NCBI GenBank assembly: GCA_050013075.1
Contig: JBEKFZ010000038.1
Location: 1 to 36,506, forward strand
Length of the DNA: 36,506 nucleotides
Direction: 5' to 3'
From: JBEKIK01 sp050013075
GTDB taxonomy: Bacteria > Planctomycetota > Planctomycetia > Pirellulales > Thermoguttaceae
Below the pieces are notes generated by a model. It ran no database searches and was not told the origin of the DNA. It was given only the letters and a program-made list of their open reading frames with translations. Shown piece after piece: positions 7,822 to 16,735 of this stretch. The position numbers were made by a program, and so were the translations under genes. Every line of letters begins with the position of its first letter. Position 1 is the first letter of the stretch.

Positions 7822-8325
7822 TTCGGGGGATTCTGCCCCGGTGATTAGACCCAAGGGCAAAGATACGCCCTTTAAGATGCCCTCGCAAACCATGTTCTGA
7901 CCGACGAAGCACTGGAATTCGCAGGTCATAATGGAACGGCGAAGTTTGAGCAAACGGCTTACGATCACGAAGCGGTCGCCGGGACGGACCACGCCGCGGA
8001 AGCGTACGTCCTCCAGGCCGCCGAAGCCAATCACGCCCTCCATCAGTTTATACTTATGGCTGTAATAGCTGGCCACTTGGGCCGCGGCCTCGCACATTAC
8101 CACGCCGGGCATCAAGGGCAAGTTGGGCATGTGTCCGCGGACCCAGAACTCATCCTGCCGCAGATCCTTATATCCCACGCAAACGTTGCGCTTCAAATCT
8201 TCGTAGCAGATCGCCGTCAGTTGCTCCATTTCGTAGCGCTGGGGATTATAACGGCGAATCTCCTCGATGTCGGAGACGACGTCGTTCAAATCGTATTCGG
8301 AAAATTCGAGGATGAGCGGTTTCAC
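7813..8325 (-). CDS. FabZ-like 3-hydroxyacyl-ACP dehydratase
   Basis: This hot-dog-fold enzyme removes water from 3-hydroxyacyl-ACP in fatty-acid elongation, or acts on a related thioester. The 170-residue protein has the FabZ signature GHMPNLPLMPGVVMCEAAAQ at 64-83, with His65 and Glu79 at the catalytic positions, and FGGLEDVRFRGVVRPGD matching the second conserved block. It is longer at the N-terminus (about 45 residues) than housekeeping FabZ, so it may be a paralogue for a specialised lipid. The start is GTG at 8325. The last codons and the stop lie inside a heptamer array at 7801-7821. The small basic protein gene ends 97 bases upstream on the same strand. Confidence 0.85.
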   Translation of the reverse strand: MKPLILEFSEYDLNDVVSDIEEIRRYNPQRYEMEQLTAICYEDLKRNVCVGYKDLRQDEFWVRGHMPNLPLMPGVVMCEAAAQVASYYSHKYKLMEGVIGFGGLEDVRFRGVVRPGDRFVIVSRLLKLRRSIMTCEFQCFVGQNMVCEGILKGVSLPLGLITGAESPEVE

Positions 8326-8422
8326 GACCTGAAAGCACTCCTCATGCGGCCATCAGCCGCTATCCAAAGGGAAAATGTTTATTGGACGGGGCAACCCGAT
8401 AGGCAACAACCAGCAACTCCGC

Positions 8423-8521
8423 TCAGGTTTTCACCACCCAACGTTTTTTGCGGCGGGCTTTGCTGTTGGCGGGTCGCTTGCCGTGATTGGCTTTTTTAAG
8501 TACGCGATGCGGTTTGGCCAT
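8423..8521 (-). CDS. 32-residue basic protein (MAKPHRVLKKANHGKRPANS...)
   Basis: A short frame starts with ATG at 8521 and encodes 32 residues, about half of them Lys, Arg or His. It begins MAKPHRVLKKANHGKRPANS and ends KKRWVVKT. GGGGA lies about 9-13 bases upstream of the ATG, and TTATAAAAT, a possible -10, about 25 bases further up. The composition resembles small ribosomal or RNA-binding proteins such as Thx or bL36-sized factors, but the sequence is not one of those. It reads upstream of the FabZ-like gene and could share its transcript. The frame is too short to prove coding from length. The start signals and the strongly biased composition are the support. Confidence 0.6.
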   Translation of the reverse strand: MAKPHRVLKKANHGKRPANSKARRKKRWVVKT

Positions 8522-8731
8522 AACAATCGGTCCCCATATTATGTTGATTTTATAAGACTATGCCAAACCCCTAAGTTTACAATTTCCTCTCCTTGCTGGG
8601 AAGATGTGCAAATGCCAGTTAATCAAAGGCTTTGGATCGATTGGTTCCGAACTGCTTAGGGCCTGACAACCCCCACTAACGGATGAAATTAAGCAACTCG
8701 TGGATTACCCTTGGGACGGTTTTGGGGAATA

Positions 8732-11578
8732 CTAAGCACTGCGTTTTCGCAACCATTCGCGTTGATCGTCGGGCGGGGAAGGGGGCGGAAAATGGAGGAT
8801 TTCCTCTTCATTCTCCGCCTCATCTTCTTTATTCTCTCCCACGTCTTCCTCTAGGGCCGGCTCGGGCATTTCTTCTTCCTCTTCCCGGCGATTTCGGGTA
8901 ATCCACACCAAAAACGCGGGCAAAATAATCAACGACGAGACCAGGCAGCAACTCATCCCGATGGTCAATACGCGTCCCAGGCTTTGCAGTCCGCGATGGT
9001 CGGCTATCATCAACACCGCGAATCCGACCATGGTCGTCACTGTATTGAGAATCACCGCCACGGCAGTCGAGGGACTCATCCGGTAGCGCCACGCCTGGCG
9101 GCGGAAATCGTAAATGATGTTTATTCCGTTATCCACGCCCATTCCCAGCATCAGGGGCAGGCTGATCATATTCGCCGCATTAAAGGGGATATTCAAAAAG
9201 CCCATGATTCCAAACATTTGCAACATGCAAAGCCCCAAGGGTAAAACCGCCAGGAAAGTATCGCGGAGGTTGCCCAGGTTCAAAAACATGATTGGCAGAA
9301 TGGTGCACAAGGCGAACCAGGTGGCTTGCTCATAACTGTGTTTCATTTGCAGCGAGGCCTCGTAGATCTGGATGGGGTTACCGGTGATGTTTCTATCTAC
9401 GCTGCGGACCTCGCGGACGAATCGTTCCATGGCGCTCATATCCCAAATGTCGCCTTTGGAATAAATCTTCATCAAATGTTTGCCGGAGGGACTGACAAAA
9501 CGCGTGACCAGGCTCTCCGGCAGATCGCTTAATTGCGGCGGCTCGGGATTGGCCGCCGAGCGCAGGGCATACAAGCGGGCTAAAACGTCGGCAGCCATGG
9601 CTTGCTGAAATCCGGCCAGCCGGGCGTAACACTCGGCCTGGGGCAGTTGTCGCAACAATCCGCCGATCTGCCGCACTTGTTGCCGGATATAATTACCCTG
9701 TGAATCGCCCGAGGGCACGGCCTGGGCTTGGGCGAACATTTGACCCAGTTCCTCCATCGAGGCCAAGGGGATCTGCGGCACTTGTTGGGGCAGATTCGCC
9801 AAACGCCGATTGATCCGCTCGATGGCCGGACGCTTGGCGGCGACGGCCGAGGCCGACATGGAATCGTCCGGGGCCAGGATCGAGTCGATCTCAATGACAT
9901 TCTTCACCGAGGGCAATTGAAGAAATTGCTTTTTTCGGGCAAGCAACGTCTGCGAGTTCTCGGCGATGGAAATGGCAAAAGAAGCGCTTTGACCGCCCTC
10001 GGTCAATATTTTTTGTTCCAGGGCCACGCTTTCCAGTCCTTCGGCCTGCATGTGCAGCAGGTTGTGGTCGTACCATACGCCGATCATGCCCAGGGCCAGC
10101 AAAACCGTGCCCGCCATGCCCCAGGTCAAAACGCCTTTGGGCCGGGTGTAGATCGGTTCCAGCCAGCGATGGAACTCCAAAGGCTGGGGCAAAACATGGC
10201 AGTGGTTTCGATCGGACAAGTAGATCATCGCCGGCAAGACCGTCATGGCCGCCAAACAACACAACATCACTCCGCCGCCGGCGATAATTCCCAACTCGGC
10301 AACGCCCACGAATTCGGTAAATCCGGCCATATAAAAGGAAACGGCCGTGGCCACCATCCCCACCACGATGCCCGGGGCCACGGTCCCCGAAGTTTCCAGC
10401 AAGGCTTCTTCGACCGATCGATTTGCCTCCCTTAATTGCAGGTAGCGGGCGACAATGTAAATTCCGTAATTGATGCCCAGCCCGGTTAAAATCGCGCCGA
10501 ATGCGCTGCTTAAGATATTCAGATGTCCGACCGTCAACACCGTGTAGCCCAGCGACCAGATCATGCCCAGCAGCAAAGCGGCCATGGGCATCATGGAATG
10601 GCGTAATCCTCCAAACCCCAGGAGGACCACGATCACCACTCCGATTATCGACAGCGCGGTGGCAACGGCCATGGACGATTCGCTGGAAGACATTTCATCG
10701 TGTTCGATGATCGGCAGGCCGGTAAGTCCGATGGAGGTTTCCGGATGCCGGGCCCGAGCCCGGCCAACCAGGCGTTGCAGGGCTTCGACGGCATCGTTAT
10801 TTCCAGTGAAGCTTTCCTTGGGCGCTGGGGCGAATTTCAACTGAATAAAGCCCATGCGGCCTTCCTTGGCCAACAAGTATTGGGCAACGGGTTGATCCCG
10901 ATCGGTTTTCCCGGCCAGATCGGGCCAAGGCGATTGATATTTGCCGCGCTCACTAAGGGCAACCGTAAGACTGTCAAAAAAGCCCGCGATTCCCTTTTCA
11001 ATGGCTTGTTTTTGGGCTTGGGCTTGCGGGTCTTGGCCTTGAATAGCGGGAAGATACTGTAACGTTTTTCCCATCTCGGCGGCCATGTTGCCCAGGTTCA
11101 TCTGTGCCCAGTTGCCGCCGATCAGCGGGGAAAACTTGTCCAGAAACTGCTCGATGCCGGCGAGTTCCTCGGGTTTTAAATAATACAATCCCTTGGAACG
11201 TATTTTGGTCAGGTCGATCTTGTGCAATACGGTATTCCAAAGCCGGGTTTCCCTGAGCAGATCGGCCGCAAGTTCATCCAGGACCGGAACGACTTTTTCC
11301 CGGCCAGTCCCCTCCACGACCAGGATTACGTCTTCCGTGGCGCCGAACTGCTTGGTGTATTCCACCCAAAGGCGGTTGAAATCGCTTTTCGGACTCAAGA
11401 GATCGGCCCTGCTGGTGCGAAAACCCAATCGGGTTTGAGTAAGATAAAGGGAAGCCACGGCCGCCATGACCCCGATAACCACCGTGGCCATGGGAAATCG
11501 CAAGGCAAGCCATGTGACCCCCACTAGCAAGCGCCCTAACAGCGATATGTTTTCGTGCGGCGTCCCTTCCGCGGGCAT
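8732..11578 (-). CDS. RND/MMPL-family exporter, HpnN-like
   Basis: This 948-residue inner-membrane protein has the RND duplicated layout: helix 1 at about 28-48, a large periplasmic loop, a bundle of about five helices, then a second copy. GLGINYGIYIVARY (about 363-376) and GMGVDNGINIIYDF (about 810-823) are the matching helix-4 motifs with the conserved Asn/Asp. The family includes MmpL lipid exporters and HpnN, which moves hopanoids to the outer membrane. That is the best guess here, supported loosely by nearby dxs and ispA but without a hopanoid cyclase in the window. The last 60 residues form an unusual Glu/Asp-rich, then Pro-rich cytoplasmic tail. A heptamer array lies 14 bases upstream of the ATG in place of a ribosome site. 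Confidence 0.85.
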   Translation of the reverse strand: MPAEGTPHENISLLGRLLVGVTWLALRFPMATVVIGVMAAVASLYLTQTRLGFRTSRADLLSPKSDFNRLWVEYTKQFGATEDVILVVEGTGREKVVPVLDELAADLLRETRLWNTVLHKIDLTKIRSKGLYYLKPEELAGIEQFLDKFSPLIGGNWAQMNLGNMAAEMGKTLQYLPAIQGQDPQAQAQKQAIEKGIAGFFDSLTVALSERGKYQSPWPDLAGKTDRDQPVAQYLLAKEGRMGFIQLKFAPAPKESFTGNNDAVEALQRLVGRARARHPETSIGLTGLPIIEHDEMSSSESSMAVATALSIIGVVIVVLLGFGGLRHSMMPMAALLLGMIWSLGYTVLTVGHLNILSSAFGAILTGLGINYGIYIVARYLQLREANRSVEEALLETSGTVAPGIVVGMVATAVSFYMAGFTEFVGVAELGIIAGGGVMLCCLAAMTVLPAMIYLSDRNHCHVLPQPLEFHRWLEPIYTRPKGVLTWGMAGTVLLALGMIGVWYDHNLLHMQAEGLESVALEQKILTEGGQSASFAISIAENSQTLLARKKQFLQLPSVKNVIEIDSILAPDDSMSASAVAAKRPAIERINRRLANLPQQVPQIPLASMEELGQMFAQAQAVPSGDSQGNYIRQQVRQIGGLLRQLPQAECYARLAGFQQAMAADVLARLYALRSAANPEPPQLSDLPESLVTRFVSPSGKHLMKIYSKGDIWDMSAMERFVREVRSVDRNITGNPIQIYEASLQMKHSYEQATWFALCTILPIMFLNLGNLRDTFLAVLPLGLCMLQMFGIMGFLNIPFNAANMISLPLMLGMGVDNGINIIYDFRRQAWRYRMSPSTAVAVILNTVTTMVGFAVLMIADHRGLQSLGRVLTIGMSCCLVSSLIILPAFLVWITRNRREEEEEMPEPALEEDVGENKEDEAENEEEILHFPPPSPPDDQREWLRKRSA

Positions 11579-11592
11579 GATTAGCTCGTATG

Positions 11593-11650
11593 TAAGTTTT
11601 AAGTTATCAGTTTAAAGTTTAGCCACAAGCGGGCACCGACATAATGTCGG
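11593..11650 (-). repeat. Heptamer array with GGCTAAAC head and hairpin
   Basis: Four 7-base units (TAAGTTT, TAAGTTA, TCAGTTT, AAAGTTT) fill 11593-11620. They adjoin GTTTAGCCAC and a hairpin CCGACATAATGTCGG at 11636-11650. On the minus strand the order is hairpin, GTGCCCGCTTGTGGCTAAAC, heptamers, then the RND start codon. The elements at 23129-23198 and 24986-25038 share this order and the GGCTAAAC head, although the heptamer sequence differs. Confidence 0.6.
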
Positions 11651-12017
11651 ACGGCAAGCAGGTGATGCGCAGAAACGTTATCTAAACAGAAAAGCACTAT
11701 TTGCTATAAATATGTCTGTACGCACCTACATCGGTATTTTACCGGCAAACTAGCAAGGGTGGGGATTGTAACGAACAGCCTTTATCAGGGCAAGAGAGAT
11801 TTGCCATGAATTAAAAGTCGTAACGCTAGGCATGACAAGGAGTTTCGACAAGCAATTCGCATACAGATTTAAAAAAACACTAATAAGCTTTCTAGTTCAA
11901 ACCCGCGCGTCTACAGCCCAGATAACTCATAATATCCTAAATTGAATTAGAATCGGTATAACTTTCCATTCCAAGGATTACCTCATAAACAAATGTGCGC
12001 ATATTGACAAACACTAC

Positions 12018-12047
12018 CGGGATTATTCTAATCGGGATTATTCTAAT
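12018..12047 (+). promoter_or_regulatory. Exact 15-bp tandem duplication, possible operator
   Basis: CGGGATTATTCTAAT occurs twice head to tail about 180 bases upstream of the large PEP-CTERM gene. Two identical sites one and a half helical turns apart could bind a dimer or two regulators. It may equally be a recent slippage event. Confidence 0.3.
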
Positions 12048-12167
12048 AGCCCCAAGAAGTGGCACACCTTATTTAATAGGCAGCGTTCGTCTCCAAACGG
12101 AAACCCCCCGCTTGTGTGGACGGTTCTTCCTTTAGAGATCTTTCAATAACCAAATCAAGATTTCCCT

Positions 12168-12194
12168 GAGTCCCTCTTGCTCTGAGAGGGGCTC
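12168..12194 (+). promoter_or_regulatory. Leader hairpin before the large PEP-CTERM gene
   Basis: GAGTCCCTCT (12168-12177) pairs with AGAGGGGCTC (12185-12194) around a 7-base loop. It ends about 20 bases before the ribosome site GAGGAGG, which lies at about 12215-12221. No T-run follows, so it is more likely an mRNA-stabilising or translation-affecting leader structure than a terminator. Confidence 0.4.
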
Positions 12195-12226
12195 TCCACA
12201 ATGGCCCAAGCGGCCGAGGAGGATTT

Positions 12227-15200
12227 ATGTACCGTCTCGTCGCATGTATGTTGTCAGGTGTGTTGTTAGCTCTCGCCGCCCCTGCCTTGGCCGGCACCAG
12301 CACTTGGCAAGGTGCAAGTTTACCAAATTTACCCGTGGGTGGAACCCGCAGTTGGATTGACGTGAACAACTGGGTCGGCGGAGTGGTCCCGCCCGCCGGT
12401 GATACCGATGATTTCGGCCTGACTGGCGATGGGAATGTGACCCTTGATGCCGATCAAACGGCCGCCAGTATGACTTTAGAACCGTGGGTGGGCTATAACT
12501 TTTCACCCGGCAGCGCAAACCCGGCCAATAACCTGACGTTGTTGAACGCAGCCGGTCCCACCACAACCTTGACCGTGGGCGACAACATCCGTTCGACTTT
12601 TACGACCGATTATTTCATCGGGCCGCCAGTGCCGCCGCCAGCCCCCGCACCATGGGCCGTCCAGGTCGGGGCGCCGCAGTTCACGGCCGATCTGGCTATA
12701 CCCAATGGACTAAGCATCGTGTTCACGAGTTCAAATCCCAACGCCAACAACGATTCCTCGTTGTTGTTAGCCGGGCACGTGGGAGGTTCTACCACGATCG
12801 GCATGGCCGGCACTCTGCAAAATGCCTCTCTTTGGGTTACCAGCGACAATAGCAAGGGCGGCTACGGCACTACGATCAACTCCCTGGGAGATTTCGGGGC
12901 GGTGCATTTTGTCGATGGAGGCAATCTCGGCGCCGGCAGCCTGACAATCAACAATGGTACGCTCGCCCTCCACACCTCCAGCATCAACCTCCCGGGCTTC
13001 CCCCTGAATACGGTCGTTTACACCAACACGGCGGTCCACGTCTCCGTCGGCAATTTCGTCGCGGACCGCAGCTATCAGATCGATCCGCTAAACAACTTCT
13101 CGGGCGGCATGGATGCGTTCTATCAGACAGAAGGCGGTTTCTGGTTGGACAACGGGGCCGCCGCGGCCCAAGCGACCTTCAGGGGCAACAACGGCTTCAA
13201 CTTCGGCATCTACTACATGGACGGCTACGGGATCAGCCTGGGCCTTAGCATGTTCGACCATATCATTACGGTGAACAACGGTGTAATGACCGGCGGCCGC
13301 GGCGGATTCAACGTCTTGAGCGTGCCGGACAACGGCCTGAACGTGAGCCTCACCACCGTTTTAGGCGACACGACGGGCAACGGCGGCCAAAGCGGCATCT
13401 ACCGCGATTCAGGGCGGACCCTCTCCAAAAAAGGCCCAGGGGTGCTCGAGATCTATGTAGCGCCGCCCGACCTGCATGGCATTTTGTATTCTACAGGCGA
13501 CAAACATATTTACGCCGGAGTGCTGCGGTTGAGCGACACCGTAACGGCGGGCACGGGGCAGATTCTGCTTGCCACCGCCGACTCCGCCGTGGGCGTGGCT
13601 TTCGACGGAGATACGACTGCGGCTAGTTTTAATGGGACGCTGGCCTTGGCGGGTGGATTGATCACTCCGGGGCAGTCGGGCGCTTTCGATCTCGACCTCA
13701 ACCACTGCGGTGGTCTTGGCACGAAGCAAATCGCGGAAGATTTCACCAACCTCAATAACATCAATAAGGCGAGAACGGCGCTAAGGATCGGATCGAGCGA
13801 CACCAGCGGGAACGCCCAGACCAGCGGCAACATTATCCCCAGTACGGATGCCAACACCTATTTCCTGGGCGGCGGCGGCGGCACGCTGACGATTAAAAGC
13901 GTTCTAATTGACAAGAACGGCGGCAACACCACTTTGGAGATGGGCACCAGCGGCCAACTGCTGCCGGGCCGGATCATACTCGCTCCTAATAACATTAATG
14001 GCAACAACACCTACACCGGCCCGACGCAGATCAAAGCCGGCACGCTGCAACTCGCCACTGCGCAGGCGATAGTAAGCAGTTCCAGCCTGTCGGTGGGGAC
14101 CTATTCGAACAGTTTCAACGGACTTTACACTGGTGCCCTCAACGGAGAGTTCAACGGCCCCGGCCAACTGCTCCTCGATCCTAACGTCAGCTATGCTGGT
14201 CCAGTCAACAACTGTTTCTTGGACGGCGGCGCGGTCGGTTGGACCGACGACATAACCCTTTTTGGCCTCCCCGGCGCCTATCGTAACACGCTGATCTCCA
14301 CGCTCGGCAATCCGCTCTTTGCTGCGGCGACGAACATTCTGCACTTGGGCGGCGAATACAGCAGCGGAACAATGACCAAGGCCAGCAACTGGATCATCGC
14401 GGACAGAATCAATCCCAACCATCCCGTGGCCTTGGTCAAGAGCGGCACAAGCGTACTCGATCTAAGTTCGGGCGGCCAAAATACCTATTCGGGAGGCACG
14501 TCGATTTTAGGCGGCCAGGTCAAGGTTTCGGACGCCAACCAACTCGGCAGCGGGCCTATCTTCTTGACCAATGCCGGCACTTTGCACGTCACGGCGAACA
14601 CCATTTTCAACCAAACGCTCGCACTCTACGGCGGCCCGACGAGCGGCGCGGGCGTGGTCAGGGTCAACCTCGGCTTCAGCGCCACATTTACGCAACCTAT
14701 CGACACCACGGCCAGCCCGCAATCGATGGTCGAGATAAGCGGCGGCGGGACACTAAACCTGCTCGATGTCGCCGCCTACCCCAACACCGCGCCCAATGGC
14801 AACCGTTGGGGCCTGATGCTCAACTATGGAACGGTGGTCATCAATCAGTTGCCGATCAATAAATCCAACGATGGATTAGGCGCCCAAAACGGCGCCCTGG
14901 TGGGCAATGGCGGCACGCTGTCCGTACAACCGCTTCCGGGGGCATCGGGGGACGTGCCCGTAGACGATCCACTCTACGGATTCTCGTCGCTGTCCACGTA
15001 CCAGGGCCAGAACCTTACTACGACCATCAACGTCGCCGCAGGCGCGCTGTTGCGGATCAACGGCAGCGGCGCCTCCAACTACAACGGCATTCTGGTTATC
15101 AACAACGCCGGCAGCGGCGAGGTTGAGATCGCCTCGTCCAGTTCGGGCCCAGACGCTACCGGCAACGGAACCATCGACGTGCGGTCCGGCACGCTCAGGC

Positions 15201-15877
15201 TCACGCAGCGGCTCACGCAGATTAGCGGCGTCAATGCCTCGAAACTCCTGCCGCAATCGACGGGCTTTACGCTCAAACTCAACAACTGCACCTTCATCGG
15301 CAACGTGGATGGCAGCATCAACGGCAACTTGATCCTCAACAACAATGGAATCGGGGGCACCTCCGTGATCCAGAGTGTGGCCACGCCGAATAGTTCGGCA
15401 CTGTGGGTGGTCGCCGGCTCGGGCCTGACGGTTTGGAATGGGACTCTCGACAAAGAGGGACCCGGCACGGTACAGTTCAATCGCTGCATCGGCGCGCCGG
15501 TGACTGTAGCGGCGGCAGTAGCAACTTTGCTCATAAACGACGGCACATTCGAGGCCGGCGGCACGGGCGATCCGTTCACCGATACCGAGACGAACGCCTC
15601 CCTGGACATTATCAACAACAGTACCGCCACGGGACTGTTGATCTCCCAAGGAGTTAAAAAAGTGGATAACATCACCGGCACCGGCAACACTACCGTAAGC
15701 GGCCCTGACGGCACGGCATTGATAGCCAATTCCATCGTGCAGAACACACTCACAATCGGCGACGGCAGCTCGGCCTCTTCCGCCAGTCTCACTTCCGTGC
15801 CCGAACCTGCGACCTGGATCCTGCTGGCCCTGGCCGCGGCGGGGCTATTGAGTTGGCCGGCTCGCAGCCGCGCATAA
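12227..15877 (+). CDS. Large secreted PEP-CTERM protein with autotransporter-type beta repeats
   Basis: The 1216-residue protein has a signal peptide (1-22, ending PALA|GTS) and a C-terminal PEP-CTERM sorting signal at 1191-1216: VPEPATW, a hydrophobic helix, then arginines. It would be exported by Sec, cleaved by an exosortase and released to the surface or matrix. Between lies a Gly/Asn/Thr-rich repetitive beta region. Segments such as NTYTGPTQIKAGTLQLA (about 590-607) and NTYSGGTSILGGQVKVSDAN (about 755-775) match the autotransporter-associated beta-strand repeat, which predicts a right-handed beta helix. No outer-membrane barrel follows, so it is not a classical autotransporter. Adhesion or matrix function is inferred. 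The start is supported by GAGGAGG five bases before the ATG. No exosortase gene is present nearby. Confidence 0.9.
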   Translation: MYRLVACMLSGVLLALAAPALAGTSTWQGASLPNLPVGGTRSWIDVNNWVGGVVPPAGDTDDFGLTGDGNVTLDADQTAASMTLEPWVGYNFSPGSANPANNLTLLNAAGPTTTLTVGDNIRSTFTTDYFIGPPVPPPAPAPWAVQVGAPQFTADLAIPNGLSIVFTSSNPNANNDSSLLLAGHVGGSTTIGMAGTLQNASLWVTSDNSKGGYGTTINSLGDFGAVHFVDGGNLGAGSLTINNGTLALHTSSINLPGFPLNTVVYTNTAVHVSVGNFVADRSYQIDPLNNFSGGMDAFYQTEGGFWLDNGAAAAQATFRGNNGFNFGIYYMDGYGISLGLSMFDHIITVNNGVMTGGRGGFNVLSVPDNGLNVSLTTVLGDTTGNGGQSGIYRDSGRTLSKKGPGVLEIYVAPPDLHGILYSTGDKHIYAGVLRLSDTVTAGTGQILLATADSAVGVAFDGDTTAASFNGTLALAGGLITPGQSGAFDLDLNHCGGLGTKQIAEDFTNLNNINKARTALRIGSSDTSGNAQTSGNIIPSTDANTYFLGGGGGTLTIKSVLIDKNGGNTTLEMGTSGQLLPGRIILAPNNINGNNTYTGPTQIKAGTLQLATAQAIVSSSSLSVGTYSNSFNGLYTGALNGEFNGPGQLLLDPNVSYAGPVNNCFLDGGAVGWTDDITLFGLPGAYRNTLISTLGNPLFAAATNILHLGGEYSSGTMTKASNWIIADRINPNHPVALVKSGTSVLDLSSGGQNTYSGGTSILGGQVKVSDANQLGSGPIFLTNAGTLHVTANTIFNQTLALYGGPTSGAGVVRVNLGFSATFTQPIDTTASPQSMVEISGGGTLNLLDVAAYPNTAPNGNRWGLMLNYGTVVINQLPINKSNDGLGAQNGALVGNGGTLSVQPLPGASGDVPVDDPLYGFSSLSTYQGQNLTTTINVAAGALLRINGSGASNYNGILVINNAGSGEVEIASSSSGPDATGNGTIDVRSGTLRLTQRLTQISGVNASKLLPQSTGFTLKLNNCTFIGNVDGSINGNLILNNNGIGGTSVIQSVATPNSSALWVVAGSGLTVWNGTLDKEGPGTVQFNRCIGAPVTVAAAVATLLINDGTFEAGGTGDPFTDTETNASLDIINNSTATGLLISQGVKKVDNITGTGNTTVSGPDGTALIANSIVQNTLTIGDGSSASSASLTSVPEPATWILLALAAAGLLSWPARSRA

Positions 15878-15920
15878 AAAGGGCAATGGAAAAAACCATT
15901 CTAAACCTTAGATAAACCTG

Positions 15921-15949
15921 TTGGGGCGGCGGTTCATCTGCCGCCCCAA
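15921..15949. terminator. Hairpin shared by the two convergent PEP-CTERM genes
   Basis: TTGGGGCGGC (15921-15930) pairs perfectly with GCCGCCCCAA (15940-15949) around a 9-base loop. It lies in the 93-base gap between the convergent stops. The T-tract is short (TTTC on the + side), so it may work in both directions as a modest terminator. Confidence 0.65.
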
Positions 15950-15970
15950 TTTCAATGCCGCCATTGGCTG

Positions 15971-16735
15971 TCACCGCCTGATGGACTCACCCGGTCGGCG
16001 CCAGGTCCGGCATAAAAAACCTATCGCACCGGCGAAGAGCAGGATGAGAGTTGAGGGCTCTGGAACAAGCTGCACATTATCGATCCGAAAATCTATTAAC
16101 GCGGTGGCCGGGTAGTATATATACGTTGGTGGAGGCGATTCGTTTAGCGCCAGACCAGTTAATGTATGTGCATCAACCTTACAAACGATCTGATATTCGC
16201 CGGAGGTTGGGAAAGACGCAAAGGACAGAGTGGTCCACGAACTAATCCCTGAGAGGTGAAAACTTTGGCTATAACCAATTCCTGTTACACCAATATCAGC
16301 ATACACATTGGCACTCCCGGCATACCCGCCACTCCCGACTGGCGGAATAGAATATGTGCTTGAGGAGGAGTTCATCGCATCACATTGAAGTATCTGTCCG
16401 GCACTTGCCGAGAAAGTTTGTGTGATAGAGATGATAGAAGCTGACATATTCATAAGATATGGCAAAGTCCCTGCCTCAGCATAACCTGAAAACCAAGCAT
16501 CATAATTGCCATCAGTGGGAAGATATGACGAATTATCTACATTTCCGTTGTAGTAACCCACACCAGTTCTACTCACAGTCCAGCCATTTATACCGTTTTC
16601 AAAACTCCCATTCACAATATCGGCTTGTGCCACATTGGAGTTAATAATCAACAAAATTACCGCCCAACATGCCAATTGACTTGCTGGCTTACGATAAAAT
16701 AAAGTCCAACGATTGAGGTTACAAAGAGTGTTCAT
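15971..16735 (-). CDS. Secreted PEP-CTERM protein
   Basis: The 254-residue protein starts at ATG 16735, preceded by GAAGGGA at a good distance. The frame stays open further upstream, but that part lacks a signal. An N-terminal signal peptide, with hydrophobic core ACWAVILLIINSNVAQA, is followed by DIVNGSFENGINGWTV. This opening is typical of secreted jelly-roll or DUF642-like beta-sandwich domains, which often bind carbohydrate. The C-terminus, VPEPSTLILLFAGAIGFLCR followed by basic residues, is a standard PEP-CTERM signal for exosortase processing. Ser/Tyr/Gly content is high and Lys/Glu low, as expected of an exported protein. Its AT content is somewhat higher than that of the neighbouring PEP-CTERM gene. 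It is convergent with that gene. Confidence 0.85.
   Translation of the reverse strand: MNTLCNLNRWTLFYRKPASQLACWAVILLIINSNVAQADIVNGSFENGINGWTVSRTGVGYYNGNVDNSSYLPTDGNYDAWFSGYAEAGTLPYLMNMSASIISITQTFSASAGQILQCDAMNSSSSTYSIPPVGSGGYAGSANVYADIGVTGIGYSQSFHLSGISSWTTLSFASFPTSGEYQIVCKVDAHTLTGLALNESPPPTYIYYPATALIDFRIDNVQLVPEPSTLILLFAGAIGFLCRTWRRPGESIRR

Larger units (their letters stand above)
11621..12226. other. Long AT-rich intergenic region before the PEP-CTERM gene
   Basis: About 600 bases without a credible gene on either strand. Beyond the repeat next to the RND start, it holds a perfect tandem duplication of CGGGATTATTCTAAT at 12018-12032 and 12033-12047. A strong hairpin at 12168-12194 (GAGTCCCTCT, loop, AGAGGGGCTC with one G-T pair) sits in the probable leader of the next gene. 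The divergent genes on both sides make this the likely promoter region for both. No single promoter could be chosen with confidence. Confidence 0.55.

Noticed and set aside
14876..15792. Long minus-strand frames inside the PEP-CTERM gene
   Set aside because: They are antisense to a well-supported gene whose GC-rich, repetitive codons leave few stops. Composition is Arg/Ala/Val-rich without motifs.
12227..15877. Classical type V autotransporter
   Set aside because: The beta-strand repeats fit, but there is no C-terminal barrel. The protein ends in a PEP-CTERM signal.
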